Shown piece by piece: positions 12,197 to 20,951 of a stretch of 31,532 bases of DNA (position 1 is its first letter; the number at the start of each line of letters is the position of its first letter). A program made the translations under genes and the position numbers. Origin of the DNA: Fragilaria radians (lineage: Eukaryota > Bacillariophyta > Fragilariophyceae > Fragilariales > Fragilariaceae); NCBI GenBank assembly GCA_900642245.1, contig CAAAJI010000073.1, positions 1 to 31,532 of the forward strand, given 5' to 3'. A model generated the notes under the pieces. The model made no database searches and was not told where the DNA came from. It saw nothing but the letters and a program-made list of their open reading frames with translations.

Positions 12197-12862
12197 TTAC
12201 TGCTGAAAAATTTGTCGCTGGTGCAATACCAAAGTACCGTCACACATGATTCCCTCTTAGGATTCTGCAAGCCTTAGGTAACCAAGCGACTTTTGTAAAA
12301 TGTTTTTCAAACACCGATTTGCAATTGCGAAATCATATGGCAAGTGTAAATAGCACCAGTGCTATTTTTGCCAAGCACAAACAGAAACATTCAGTGCGCA
12401 CATAGCTGCTGAATAAGTGGATTACAGAGTTAGGAACACACGCTCTTGAAAGACTGTTGGGAATTTTAAAACAACAAGTTGTACACTTAAGAAACTCTAA
12501 ATGGCGTTTCTATGGGAGGAATCGTCATTGATAGAAAGAAAATTCGTAAGTAACATAAGAAGATTATGCCTATGTCGTTTCGTGAATCTTCTTTCCTTAA
12601 GAATGATCCGAATGAAACCTTGTAACTATTATCATCCATTTTCATTACCTTAAATAAAAGTATAGTTTGTGAACCCCTCTAATTTCCTAAGTAAAGTTTC
12701 CCAATGATTGTTTTTGTAGTTTCTAATGGAAAATCAACTTGAATTTCGGTTGAGAATTCTTCTCCTGCCATTATTGCACGTCACGCTTCAAAGAACTTTT
12801 CCGAGACAAAATTCCTTTCTGATTGATCAATAACAGGCGCTTATTACTATTATTTTCTACAA
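12197..12862 (+). repeat. Duplicated upstream region of family copy B (matches 4740-5380)
   Basis: Shares ordered blocks with the region before copy A, including TTTGCAATTGCGAAA, ATCGTCATTGAT, GTCGTTTCGTGAATCTTCTT, TTGAGAATT[TC]CTTCTCCT and a TGTCACGTTTCAAAGAAC-like block. It probably holds the promoter and leader of copy B. Confidence 0.8.
12572..12625 (+). other. Upstream mini-ORF of copy B (MSFRESS...)
   Basis: Seventeen codons plus stop, beginning MSFRESSF, 291 bp before the main ATG. The first seven codons are identical to the copy A mini-ORF and then the peptides diverge. Confidence 0.45.
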
Positions 12863-13037
12863 ATGAACGACTCAGATACATGGCGGGTTTTCAAGAAGGT
12901 TCCACCAATTACATTGCATCCCATGCCCAATATAACTGAATTCTCAGTGCATCACGAACAAAAGGGACACAATTTACAGTGCGAAAGTGTGCCAGGGAAA
13001 GTCAAGGGAACCCTTTCAAAGTCAAATGCTGATCATC

Positions 13038-13045
13038 ATTATTGC
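13038..13045 (+). repeat. Left target-site duplication ATTATTGC
   Basis: Eight bases immediately before the left transposon end, identical to 15231-15238. Eight bp is the normal hAT target duplication length. Confidence 0.97.
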
Positions 13046-13071
13046 CAGGCCCTCCGAATAAATAATTCCTA
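13046..13071 (+). repeat. Left terminal inverted repeat of the hAT element
   Basis: Begins CAGGCCCTCCGAA and ends AATTCCTA. Pairs with 15205-15230, 22 of 26 positions identical. Confidence 0.93.
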
Positions 13072-13132
13072 GTAAGGAATTATTGTTATTCCCTGAAAGA
13101 ATTATTTATTCTTCACTTTTCTGACGGAGGAA

Positions 13133-13148
13133 TTATTCCTTTTGATTG
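13133..13148. repeat. Left subterminal palindromic word of the hAT element
   Basis: GAGGAATTATTCCTT, containing the perfect palindrome AAGGAATTATTCCTT-type core GGAATTATTCC. The same word, GAGGAATTATTCCTT, recurs at about 15132-15147 near the right end. Clustered subterminal words of this type are where hAT transposases commonly bind. Confidence 0.6.
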
Positions 13149-13573
13149 AATAATGAGCAAGAATTATTCATTCCTGTTTCGAGGGAATAGTCAGGAATAT
13201 ATTCCGTTGGAAAAGCTGCATAAGACAGCATATTACATTGCAAGAAGCGTTGGAAAAGAAGTTTTGTCTTCTATTTTATCAATATAGAAGGAGAAAATGA
13301 AGATGTGATACGTGAATTGAAGGAAGAGCATTGGAATTGAGAGGTCAAAAACGAGAGTGAGACCGTTGGGGATGAGAAAAATTAGCGATGCAATAACTCA
13401 TTAATTTTAAGAAAGTCTCATCTGTAACCAATATTTCTACTTTGCAATTTAGACAATAGTAGAAGGTGTTTCCTTCAAAGGTAGAGAAAGAGAGTTGGAT
13501 TGATTTGATAGTGTATTCAACAGGGAGTGAATCTTCTGCATAATTTGTGGTGCGACCGTCAAAAATTCTACGG

Positions 13574-15094
13574 ATGGAGAGTACGAAGAATATTGTTGCC
13601 AAATATTTCACGGAAGGTGAAAATGGTGTATGGAAATGCAAGTGCAAGAAGAATAGGAAGAAAGGGAGAGGATGGGGAAACTTGATGGATCATATTCAGC
13701 GTGAACACTCAGATTCATTGGAGGAAGCCTGCAAAAAGGAAAGTGGTCCAATTTTGCATTTCTTTTGCAAGAAGGATACAAATTTGTTTCATTGGGTGGA
13801 ATGGATTGTGAAAGATTTACTACCATTCAACTTTTGTGAAAAGGCATTGGTAAGAAAGTATACGCAACTGCAACCAATTTCTGTTGAAACGCTCATGAAA
13901 GGGTTGCTTAAATTAACAACCTGTGTGGAACAAAAAATCAAGGAATCACTACCTGATGTGTTTGCCTTGGTTTTTGATGGCTGGAGCTCTCATGGTACCC
14001 ACTTCTTAACTATATTTGCAACATGGCCTGATATCCAGCAAGCCTGTGGATACTCTCAAGCCATGCTATCCTTTGCTCCATTATCAGATGAAGAACATCT
14101 AGATGCTCAATCTCACAAAGAATCCATGCATGGGATTCTCCAGTTTTACGGAAAAGAGTTTTCAAATGTTGCTTGTATTATTGGCGATAACTGTTCCACA
14201 AATCGCAGTCTTGCAAAGATGGCAAATTTGTTCTTTGTTGGGTGTGCTAGCCATAGATTGAACCTTGGGGTGAAGACTATCCTGACATCATACTCCCCAT
14301 TCATTGATCGTATTATTGGCTACATGTGCTTTTTGCGGACAATTAAGGGACGAGCTGCACTTCGTAAGCACACAAATCTATCCCCACTTTTATGCAATGC
14401 AACTCGTTGGTCATCCACAAGAGAAATGGTATCTAGGTACTTTGAACTGCTCAAAATTGACTCAGTGTCAAACATTGTACCACATGAGCTTCAGTTGTCT
14501 CCAGCGGAAAACCAGTCAGGAATAGCTCTTCTAAAAATCTTGGATGACCTTAATGTCATAACAAAGACATTCCAGGATGAAGATTTGCACATGTTTATGA
14601 TTAGGGATTATCTAGATTGTGCAATTTCAGTATATTCAGAGCTAGAGCAGCATTGTGGACCAACAAGTCAAATTGTTGAAGATCAAGAATTTGAATCTGC
14701 TGTTGTGAAGATCCAGCGGTGGCAGACAGGAGGGGAAGTGTTTGCTCTCACCAAGAAAGAAAAGCGGAGTGTCTGTCATCTACAGCAAATTGCCATACAC
14801 AGTGATAATGGACCTGATGAGCCCAATGCCAATATTGTGGCATCATCAGAGCTTCAAGCTGCTTTCCAAGCAATCAAGAAGAGGAAACTGGTCAAGTTCC
14901 ATGAAGCTGAAAAATTTATAGACTTACGATTCATTCGCCCTACAAGCAATGTCTGTGAAAGGCAATTTAGTGTTTCTGGATTTGCGTATACAAAAAATCG
15001 CCAAGGGTTGCTTCCTGTGAACTTGGAAATGCAGCTTTTTTTGAAAGCCAATTCACATTTATGGGATGCAGCAGTTTTTCATCATGAAATATGA
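13574..15094 (+). CDS. hAT-family transposase with BED-type zinc finger (506 aa)
   Basis: Catalyses cut-and-paste transposition of the surrounding element. The first ATG is at 13574; the open frame extends 27 nt upstream but without an ATG. Visible features: an N-terminal BED-like finger (C22, C24, H40, H45), slightly unusual for its C-x-C spacing; the DGWS motif with catalytic Asp135; GDNCSTN with Asp205; the conserved CASHRLNL (224-231); ATRWSS (276-281); and a C-terminal hATC dimerisation region SNVCERQFSVSGF, whose Glu462 fits the third catalytic residue, followed by KNRQGLLP and LFLKAN. There are no stops or frameshifts. It is somewhat short for the family but all key motifs are present. 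Confidence 0.95.
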   Translation: MESTKNIVAKYFTEGENGVWKCKCKKNRKKGRGWGNLMDHIQREHSDSLEEACKKESGPILHFFCKKDTNLFHWVEWIVKDLLPFNFCEKALVRKYTQLQPISVETLMKGLLKLTTCVEQKIKESLPDVFALVFDGWSSHGTHFLTIFATWPDIQQACGYSQAMLSFAPLSDEEHLDAQSHKESMHGILQFYGKEFSNVACIIGDNCSTNRSLAKMANLFFVGCASHRLNLGVKTILTSYSPFIDRIIGYMCFLRTIKGRAALRKHTNLSPLLCNATRWSSTREMVSRYFELLKIDSVSNIVPHELQLSPAENQSGIALLKILDDLNVITKTFQDEDLHMFMIRDYLDCAISVYSELEQHCGPTSQIVEDQEFESAVVKIQRWQTGGEVFALTKKEKRSVCHLQQIAIHSDNGPDEPNANIVASSELQAAFQAIKKRKLVKFHEAEKFIDLRFIRPTSNVCERQFSVSGFAYTKNRQGLLPVNLEMQLFLKANSHLWDAAVFHHEI

Positions 15095-15204
15095 CTTATT
15101 CCACAATAAGTTATTCTCTGATTCAACAGCATGAGGAATTATTCCTTCCCTAAGGGGGTCACTAAAGAATAATTTATTCTTAAATGTTTTACAATAAAAT
15201 AAAT

Positions 15205-15230
15205 TAGGAATTTTTATTTCGGAAGGCCTG
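15205..15230 (-). repeat. Right terminal inverted repeat of the hAT element
   Basis: Reverse complement begins CAGGCCTTCCGAA and ends AATTCCTA, pairing with the left end. Confidence 0.93.
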
Positions 15231-15238
15231 ATTATTGC
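15231..15238 (+). repeat. Right target-site duplication ATTATTGC
   Basis: Immediately follows the right transposon end and is identical to 13038-13045. Host sequence resumes at 15239 in frame with the 5' half of copy B. Confidence 0.97.
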
Positions 15239-15829
15239 CGGGGGAAATTCTGGATTAAATCCGTTGTTGGAAGTCCTCGATTCAGGTTAAATCAATTTTC
15301 TCGATTGGAAAGCAGCACACCGCAGAATAGCTTCCCAGAAAAGTCTCACGAGCACGAAGAACGAAATTCCGTTTCAATTGACATCATTAGATCAACAGTC
15401 ACTAGCGACAGTGATGTAAGTTTCGAGAGGAGATATAGGAGAAGACATCAAGAGAGAGATCAATATCAATATGAAAAGTTACTAGAATCGAGTATCCTGA
15501 AGGAAATTCAATCTAGAAATGACTTTCCTGTTTTTCATTCATCTTCCTCATCTAAATCCACTATGGATTCTTCTACTAGATTGCATAATGAAGATTGTTC
15601 ACTATTGAGCTTGATTGAGGATCAAGCTGCCATTGTGGAATTTGCTCAATTAGAATTCAAGCGAGGGAAGGCTAAAGTAGTTTACAAGAGAGCTAGAAGC
15701 ATTACGTCAAGAGAGAATTCTGAGCTTCTAGGGTTTCAAGCAATTAGTGAATACTTATTTGCCACAGCAATGAAGGACTCAGAATGTTCTCTTTCACCCT
15801 TCAATGGATTAGTTAGCAAAGCAGCGTAA

Positions 15830-16799
15830 ACAATACTTAAAATAGTTACATGCAGTCAGAGAGTTAATCCCTTTATGACTATGTTAAAGTTTAATGAATC
15901 AAACTTGCAAGCATGTTGAATTGTTGCTCAAATTATGATTCTTCACAATTTATGGTAAACTTTGGAACACAGAAAAGAGTTCAAAACTATAAATTGAGCG
16001 GGAAATTTGGGAGGTCTAAGTAAGGTAAACTTTAAGGTCTCTTTTTCTAACTACACACAGGAAAGTCATAATTTGGATCTATGGCTTTATTGAATCAAAG
16101 TAAGAGACTTCAATCATTTTTGCAATAAAAATTGGATCCAATCTCATGTAACTCAAAAGGAAGAAGTATCACAATGGAAAATCTCGGTCTTGCTACAATT
16201 AAAATGCTTGACTAGTCATGTATTCAAACCCTTAGACATGCCAGAACAATTCTATTTCGAGTAGAAAAATTGTTCAAGTCATTTAGAATGTGCAAGAGAA
16301 AAAACATGCGAGAAAGAGATTTGGACATCTTCCTATAATGCCCTCATGTTGAAGCTTGCGCCAGGATTGATGTGTACCTGATGGGAATTTCAAAAACAAA
16401 GTCAGAAAGGTTCCTAAGCAATTAAAATGCGATAAATATTTGATCTGCCAGCACATCTAGTCTCTGGATACAGCTAAACATTCAATTTTAGTTTGATCAG
16501 GCCTTAATCAACGCTCAAAAGGTTTCGACACTAATGAGGCTTTGTCATCAGATGGCAAGCAATTTTCTCCTTATAAAACTTAAGCACAGGTTTCTTTTTA
16601 GGCAAAATTGAAAATATTTCTTTCAATCCCAATTTGAATCGTATAGAAGTATTGAGCTACAATATTTATTCACTTCATTGCCTTCCTTTTATACTCTTCA
16701 AGGGTTACTTGAAGTCAATCAGTCAAGGAATAAAAAAGAATTATGCAATGAAAAGGGCACACACAGACAGATAAATCTGAATCAATCATTTCTGTGAAA
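15830..16799. other. Spacer after copy B, no supported gene
   Basis: The first ~80 bp match the DNA after copy A (CAGAGAGTTAAT, AATGAATCAAAC). The rest is AT-rich with no open frame of note and no recognised repeat ends. Confidence 0.55.
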
Positions 16800-17219
16800 G
16801 AATGTGGTAATGAAAGTCAATACAAGCTTGGATGACTTCACTATTTATATATTTTATGGAGTGTCAATCTTACTTGAAATTGTGTTTAAGGAAAGCAACA
16901 TTTGTATAAAGTTCTCAAGCAGATAAAACTTACACAAAACTTGTAAATATGACAGGTTTGTTTTGGGGGGTCTTTAATTATGTGATTGAAAAGAATAGTA
17001 ACGATCCTGGCAGTATATGACATTCTCATATTTCCGTATACTGGCAACATCTATGGAAAAGGAACGGCCTCGAAATGGAAATGGTCCATGTTGATGCAGA
17101 TTTAGTTACAAGTATTTTATCGATGGAATCAGGGATTTTCATGAATCGGAATCTGGTTAATAGGAAGAGATATCCTATAAAACTCTAGAAAATTGATTTC
17201 ATTGGTTACGTTTACCGCC
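16800..17219 (+). promoter_or_regulatory. Upstream region of gene X, shared with 7843-8158 and 9656-9745
   Basis: The 5' region of the intact gene X. Its conservation with the decayed duplicon suggests promoter and leader sequence. The translation context CCGCCATGC fits a strong start. No clear TATA box was assigned. Confidence 0.45.
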
Positions 17220-19214
17220 ATGCCAATGGAAGGAATTGTAGTCGCGATATGGTCCTCTGGAATTGTGGAAGGATATTCGCTATTATCACATTTCCAGACT
17301 GAAACGTCGTCTCAACCTAAATCATCATCGATCCCGTCGATGGTCGTATCTTCCGTACTCTACGGAACTATGGCATTGCCGCTGAGTGTGATCGGGGCTT
17401 CTCCGGGTCCGTTCTTGTTGCAAAAATTGCCTCTGCCCTTTCCACTTGCTGTCGATAAGCCGACGTCCTCTCTCACAAAGGAGGATTCACAGACCCCTCT
17501 ATCACCACCACAACCATCATCGGTAGCGCCATCACCGCCGCAGCCTCCGATTTCACCACAACAACCGACTTCTCCACTGTTGAGTAAACAACAAAGTCGT
17601 GCCGAAAAATTGAGACATGAAAATAAGAATCGTCTTTGGTTAAAGAGGAATTCACCTGTCGATGCCACATCGTCGTCATCGTCATCCTCCATAACGTTAT
17701 CCGCGGAACAAGTATCTGCAAATTCCTTCATTTCTTCACGGTTTACTTCTCTTACAAACTCATCCTCCAAAAGCAGCCTCTCTCAGTATATTGCAACATT
17801 GGAACAGCCCTCGGCAGCCTTGGCAACTCCTTTGGCAGAAGCCATGCGCCGTATGCGATTTGGATTAGCTGGAGTCGGCCTTGCCCTTTTCCTGGGAGGA
17901 ACCTATTTTTCGTCCTTACGGAAGATCGAGGGGGATCCTAACGACGAATCAACGAGAGCCACAGTTAAGAAGCACACCAAAAAACTAAAAGCTCCATCCA
18001 ATCCTCCTCCTGGTAAGGATATAAATGCCATTGAACAACTCTTATCGTCGACTAAGACTCCCAAGAAAGGAGCAGTATTGCGATGGTGTCGTTCAGAACA
18101 AGAACTATCTAATGTTACAGCTACAATTTCCCAAAAAATTACTCAACATTCGACAATACCCTTGCTATCTCTTCCCTTTACGGGCTATTACCAAAATGCT
18201 AGAACAGATACAAACACATTTTGGGATGTAGGAAGAAATCGTGATGAATGGTCTCAAATTCCAATATCTTCCGAGTGGCTGCTCCAGACATCCACAGATT
18301 CGCACCCATGGCTTGTCTTGGAGGCTGATTTGACACCCTCGACTTCGAATAAACAATATTTGGGAAGTTCATCCCCACCATTGGATGGGATGGCCCAAAC
18401 AGTTACATTCTTTCAGACTTTAGTAGACACAGCTTTGGAACGTCAAGTGGTGCTGTTACCCTCTCATGCCATTCACATACTGTTGGGCTGTGGCAATCCA
18501 TCCTTGCCACGATCTCTCACGTCTCCACCGTACATCTATGTTGACGTCCAGAAACAACTTGGTATGCAAATTTGTCAGACATTGCAAAATATGCATGACG
18601 ACTTGATAAGGGAATCGACAATCACGACCACTCCAGTAGAGAATACTGCTCTACAGACTCCACTGAATACTCAATATGGAAAGTTGTCTTGGCTTGACCC
18701 TTTTTATTGGATTGATTGTGTCGGTTTTTCCATTCGGCAAATGGCTCATTTATGGATGCCAATGAGAACCTTTGATGCTGCTCTCGATGGCGACTCCTGT
18801 CCTGTGGTTCATGTATTATCAGATCATATGGAAGTCATTCCATTTCTTCAACGATATCTTCATGATTGGAGGATAATTAGATACGATGCCTGTTCAGAAG
18901 ATGATGTTGAACAGTTTTACCAGCATGCTGGAGAAGGATCACTCTCGATAATCTGTTGCGACAAGGACATCACCACAAGCGCTTTTTGGGATGCATTTCC
19001 GTCCAAGGATTCTGCTCGATCTTTAATTATCTTGTTAGAACATTCATCATTGTCCTTTACTCATCCCAAGAGTGTCAGGATTTGCATCGAAGATTTTAAC
19101 AATAGCATATTCTTCCGTATTCGTGAAGTGCTTGATGCTGGACAGGAGGTTGATGTAATCGGATTATCCACAAATATTAATTCTGGGAATGACGCAGGGA
19201 AGGAAATTATATGA
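17220..19214 (+). CDS. Gene X: predicted membrane protein of unknown function (664 aa)
   Basis: A single long exon. The open frame begins 27 nt earlier, but the ATG at 17220 is chosen because it is the first ATG and its context is conserved in psiX1. The N-terminus (1-80) is fairly hydrophobic. Residues about 90-120 are Pro/Ser/Gln-rich, and a poly-Ser run follows at about 151-157. A likely transmembrane helix lies at about 213-230 (GLAGVGLALFLGGTYF), preceded by RRMR. The C-terminal ~430 residues look globular; about 525-640 has alternating hydrophobic strands (VVHVLSD, WRIIRYDA, SIICCD, SLIILLEH) reminiscent of a Rossmann-like fold, which is only an impression. I do not recognise the family. 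A broken 5' copy (9746) and a broken 3' copy (about 23170) lie in this window, and in all three cases a FAQL-family gene follows downstream. Confidence 0.82.
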   Translation: MPMEGIVVAIWSSGIVEGYSLLSHFQTETSSQPKSSSIPSMVVSSVLYGTMALPLSVIGASPGPFLLQKLPLPFPLAVDKPTSSLTKEDSQTPLSPPQPSSVAPSPPQPPISPQQPTSPLLSKQQSRAEKLRHENKNRLWLKRNSPVDATSSSSSSSITLSAEQVSANSFISSRFTSLTNSSSKSSLSQYIATLEQPSAALATPLAEAMRRMRFGLAGVGLALFLGGTYFSSLRKIEGDPNDESTRATVKKHTKKLKAPSNPPPGKDINAIEQLLSSTKTPKKGAVLRWCRSEQELSNVTATISQKITQHSTIPLLSLPFTGYYQNARTDTNTFWDVGRNRDEWSQIPISSEWLLQTSTDSHPWLVLEADLTPSTSNKQYLGSSSPPLDGMAQTVTFFQTLVDTALERQVVLLPSHAIHILLGCGNPSLPRSLTSPPYIYVDVQKQLGMQICQTLQNMHDDLIRESTITTTPVENTALQTPLNTQYGKLSWLDPFYWIDCVGFSIRQMAHLWMPMRTFDAALDGDSCPVVHVLSDHMEVIPFLQRYLHDWRIIRYDACSEDDVEQFYQHAGEGSLSIICCDKDITTSAFWDAFPSKDSARSLIILLEHSSLSFTHPKSVRICIEDFNNSIFFRIREVLDAGQEVDVIGLSTNINSGNDAGKEII

Positions 19215-19953
19215 TAGCGATTGATGATGTCAGTCTTTTAGGTATGTTTGTTTTCATAATACAAGCTAGAATGATTGCCAAAGTATATCTAGATCAATTT
19301 TTATATCAAACACTGTACAAATTGACGAGTTAGTTAATGAATTCGTTGGATCCTTAACAGTTGATAGTGTTATCGGGAACAAACACTTATGACAGAAAAA
19401 TGCATATGTTAATGAAACTTTTCGAGTTGGCCGCAGCAATATCACGGATTTGTACTGCCTTTTCAATACTCTTGCCTTTATAATATACTTCTACCTTTTC
19501 CCAATCTAAGGAAATGTCCTATCGTGAATCCTCGTTTAGTCGACAATGAAAATTCCAACATTCACCCAGTCTTTTTTCTATCGATCGAAGAACCATAGTA
19601 GTTGAGATGAATCTGATCACACACACAATTTATTTAGGTGAGGGATTTGTGATCCGGCCCAACTGATATTTTCGTTTGGTTCCCGTTTTTTTGTATTAAG
19701 TCTACGAAAATAAATGTCATTTCAACACTGATAAGCGTAATACGTCATTTCTAATGCGTTGTAATTAAACCATTATCCAGTGAAATCTGTTCTTAATTTC
19801 GTTGACGATAAAGAAAAACGCTAAGCAAATCGTAAAGTTCGAAACTGATTCAGGTTGGAAATCGGAACTAAAACTTGGAAAATCAACATCAATTGCCATA
19901 AATAAAATTCTTCAATCTTTCAATCGTATAGTTGTTCCAGAATCTCAAGAAAT
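19215..19953 (+). repeat. Gene X 3' flank and upstream region of copy C (matches about 23390-24008)
   Basis: Blocks shared with the DNA between psiX2 and copy D include AAT[TC]CG[TC]TGGAT[CA]CTT and AGAGT/ATAGTGTTATCG-like text (19333-19373 with 23497-23536), and the mini-ORF block. No other gene is supported here. Confidence 0.65.
19514..19549 (+). other. Upstream mini-ORF of copy C (MSYRESS...)
   Basis: Eleven codons plus stop, 440 bp before the main ATG. It starts MSYRESSF, like copies A and B, with synonymous changes in Ser2, Ser6 and Ser7. Confidence 0.45.
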
Positions 19954-20717
19954 ATGAACAATTCTAATAGATCCTACCTTTTCAAAAAGTCTACAGCAAT
20001 AACTCTGTCACCAATGTCAACCACATTTAATTCTTCAGAATGCTACGAACCAAGGATTCCTTGTACAATCGAAACAAGGAAAAATAAAGGAAAGAACACA
20101 AACGCAAGTGATGATCGTACTAGTTGGAGAAAATTCGCAATTTCACGATGTCGATTCGATCAATTTTCTCGAATGGATAGTGCCACCTCCTCAATATCCA
20201 ATGAAAATAATTATGTGTCTCCTTGCAATGAAGAAGCACGAATTTCCCTTAACTTTAAAACTCCGGCACTTATGAAGGATGAAGGTACCACGTCAGAAAG
20301 AAGGAATAGAGGAATATATCAAGACACATCTACTAAAACACATTTTCAATCTAAGAAAGATTACAGAGTAAGTCAATTTAAGAATATGTACAAGACTATC
20401 TAGGGATTCCTCACATATTTTTCTTTGAAAAAAAGGATGCTACAACCAAGGCCTTAGATGCACAGTATTCGAGATCAAGAATAATTAAGGATACAGATCG
20501 TAACATTGTCTTTGCTCAACTGCAAATCAAGGGCGGAAAGGCAACTGTTATTTATAAAAAGAATCGAGATAAAAGCCACAAAACTACACAAAATCGGAAC
20601 AACTGTCTGGCGATACAGGAGTCCCATGTCGCGGAGGAATCCAACAGTCAAGAAGCAAGTAGCAGCCCAAGGAAATCCTCATCACCATGGAATTCCCTCG
20701 CTAGCAAAGCAGCATAA
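19954..20717 (+). CDS. FAQL-family protein, copy C (231 aa if spliced), function unknown
   Basis: Modelled as two exons, 19954-20367 and 20436-20717. Exon 1 begins MNNSNRSYLFKKSTAITLSP and contains FDQFSRMDSATSSIS (about 69-83) and TSERRNRG. Exon 2 contains QYSRSRIIKD, the core FAQLQIKGGKATVIYK (about 164-179) and a C-terminal NSLASKAA, the same ending as copies A and B. Without splicing, exon 1 runs into a TAG at 20401 and the conserved 3' half is in another frame. Spliced, FAQL lies at residue 164, close to 162 in copy D. A frameshifted pseudogene is the alternative. It lies 740 bp downstream of gene X in the same orientation. Confidence 0.72.
20368..20435 (+). other. Probable intron in copy C (68 nt, phase 0)
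   Basis: The donor is GTAAGTC after an AGA codon; the acceptor TATTTTTCTTTGAAAAAAAG|GAT has a pyrimidine tract. The length matches the two certain GH81 introns (64 and 71 nt), and removal joins exactly the two frames that carry conserved family blocks. Copies A, B and D have no intron at this place, so a frameshift mutation remains possible. Confidence 0.65.
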
Positions 20718-20919
20718 AGGAGATGACGGAAAAATGACAAATATATAAATAATGAATAGTTTAATGAATAGTTGCTTGCATGAAAGAAGTCTATTGTTGA
20801 ATAAAGGCCATCGCATGAATAGATAGAAGCCAAAAAATGTGCCCACAAACCTACATGAATTTATCCACATAAACTTGAAAAATCTAAAGCCCGATCCTAA
20901 CAATCGGATCGAAGACTTA

Positions 20920-20951
20920 GAAATTTCAAGGAGAAGGTTATGAACAATGTG
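20920..20951 (+). repeat. Spacer repeat block 1 (matches 30398-30429)
   Basis: GAAATTTCAAGGAGAAGGTT then ATGAACAATGTG; the other copy differs only within the AAATTT[CT][TA]AAGG part. Confidence 0.85.

Larger units (their letters stand above)
13046..15230 (+). mobile_element. Complete autonomous hAT DNA transposon (2185 bp)
   Basis: The left end is CAGGCCCTCCGAATAAATAA; the right end read in reverse is CAGGCCTTCCGAAATAAAAA. They match at 22 of the first 26 positions. It is flanked by the perfect 8-bp duplication ATTATTGC. It carries one long transposase gene on the plus strand, inserted in the same orientation as host copy B. Subterminal regions are rich in the palindromic word GGAATTATTCC and in GAATTATT-like words at both ends, plausible transposase binding sites. 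Intact ends, a perfect target duplication and an open transposase frame indicate a recent, possibly still mobile element. Confidence 0.96.
12863..15829 (+). pseudogene. FAQL-family copy B, interrupted by an hAT transposon
   Basis: The 5' part (12863-13045, 61 codons) begins MNDSDTWRVFKKVPPITLHP and ends in Tyr-Cys exactly at the transposon border. The 3' part resumes at 15239 and runs to the TAA at 15827-15829, with RLNQFSRLESS, VSFERRYRR, LLSLIEDQA, the core FAQLEFKRGKAKVVYK and the C-terminal GLVSKAA. Leaving out the element and one target duplication gives a continuous frame of 257 codons with no other stop, very like copy A (262 aa). The gene is therefore disrupted only by the insertion. 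With the element in place, translation would end at the TAG at 13072-13074, a few residues into transposon sequence. Confidence 0.9.

Noticed and set aside
13345..13826. Minus-strand frames inside the hAT element
   Set aside because: They overlap the transposase start region in antisense and show no domain.
17360..17770. Minus-strand frame rich in Asp and Gly
   Set aside because: Antisense of the Ser/Pro-rich repeats of gene X, where reversed codons give such composition.
20368..20403. 36-nt GTAAGT..CTAG intron in copy C
   Set aside because: Shorter than the other introns and a multiple of three, so it would not join the two conserved frames.
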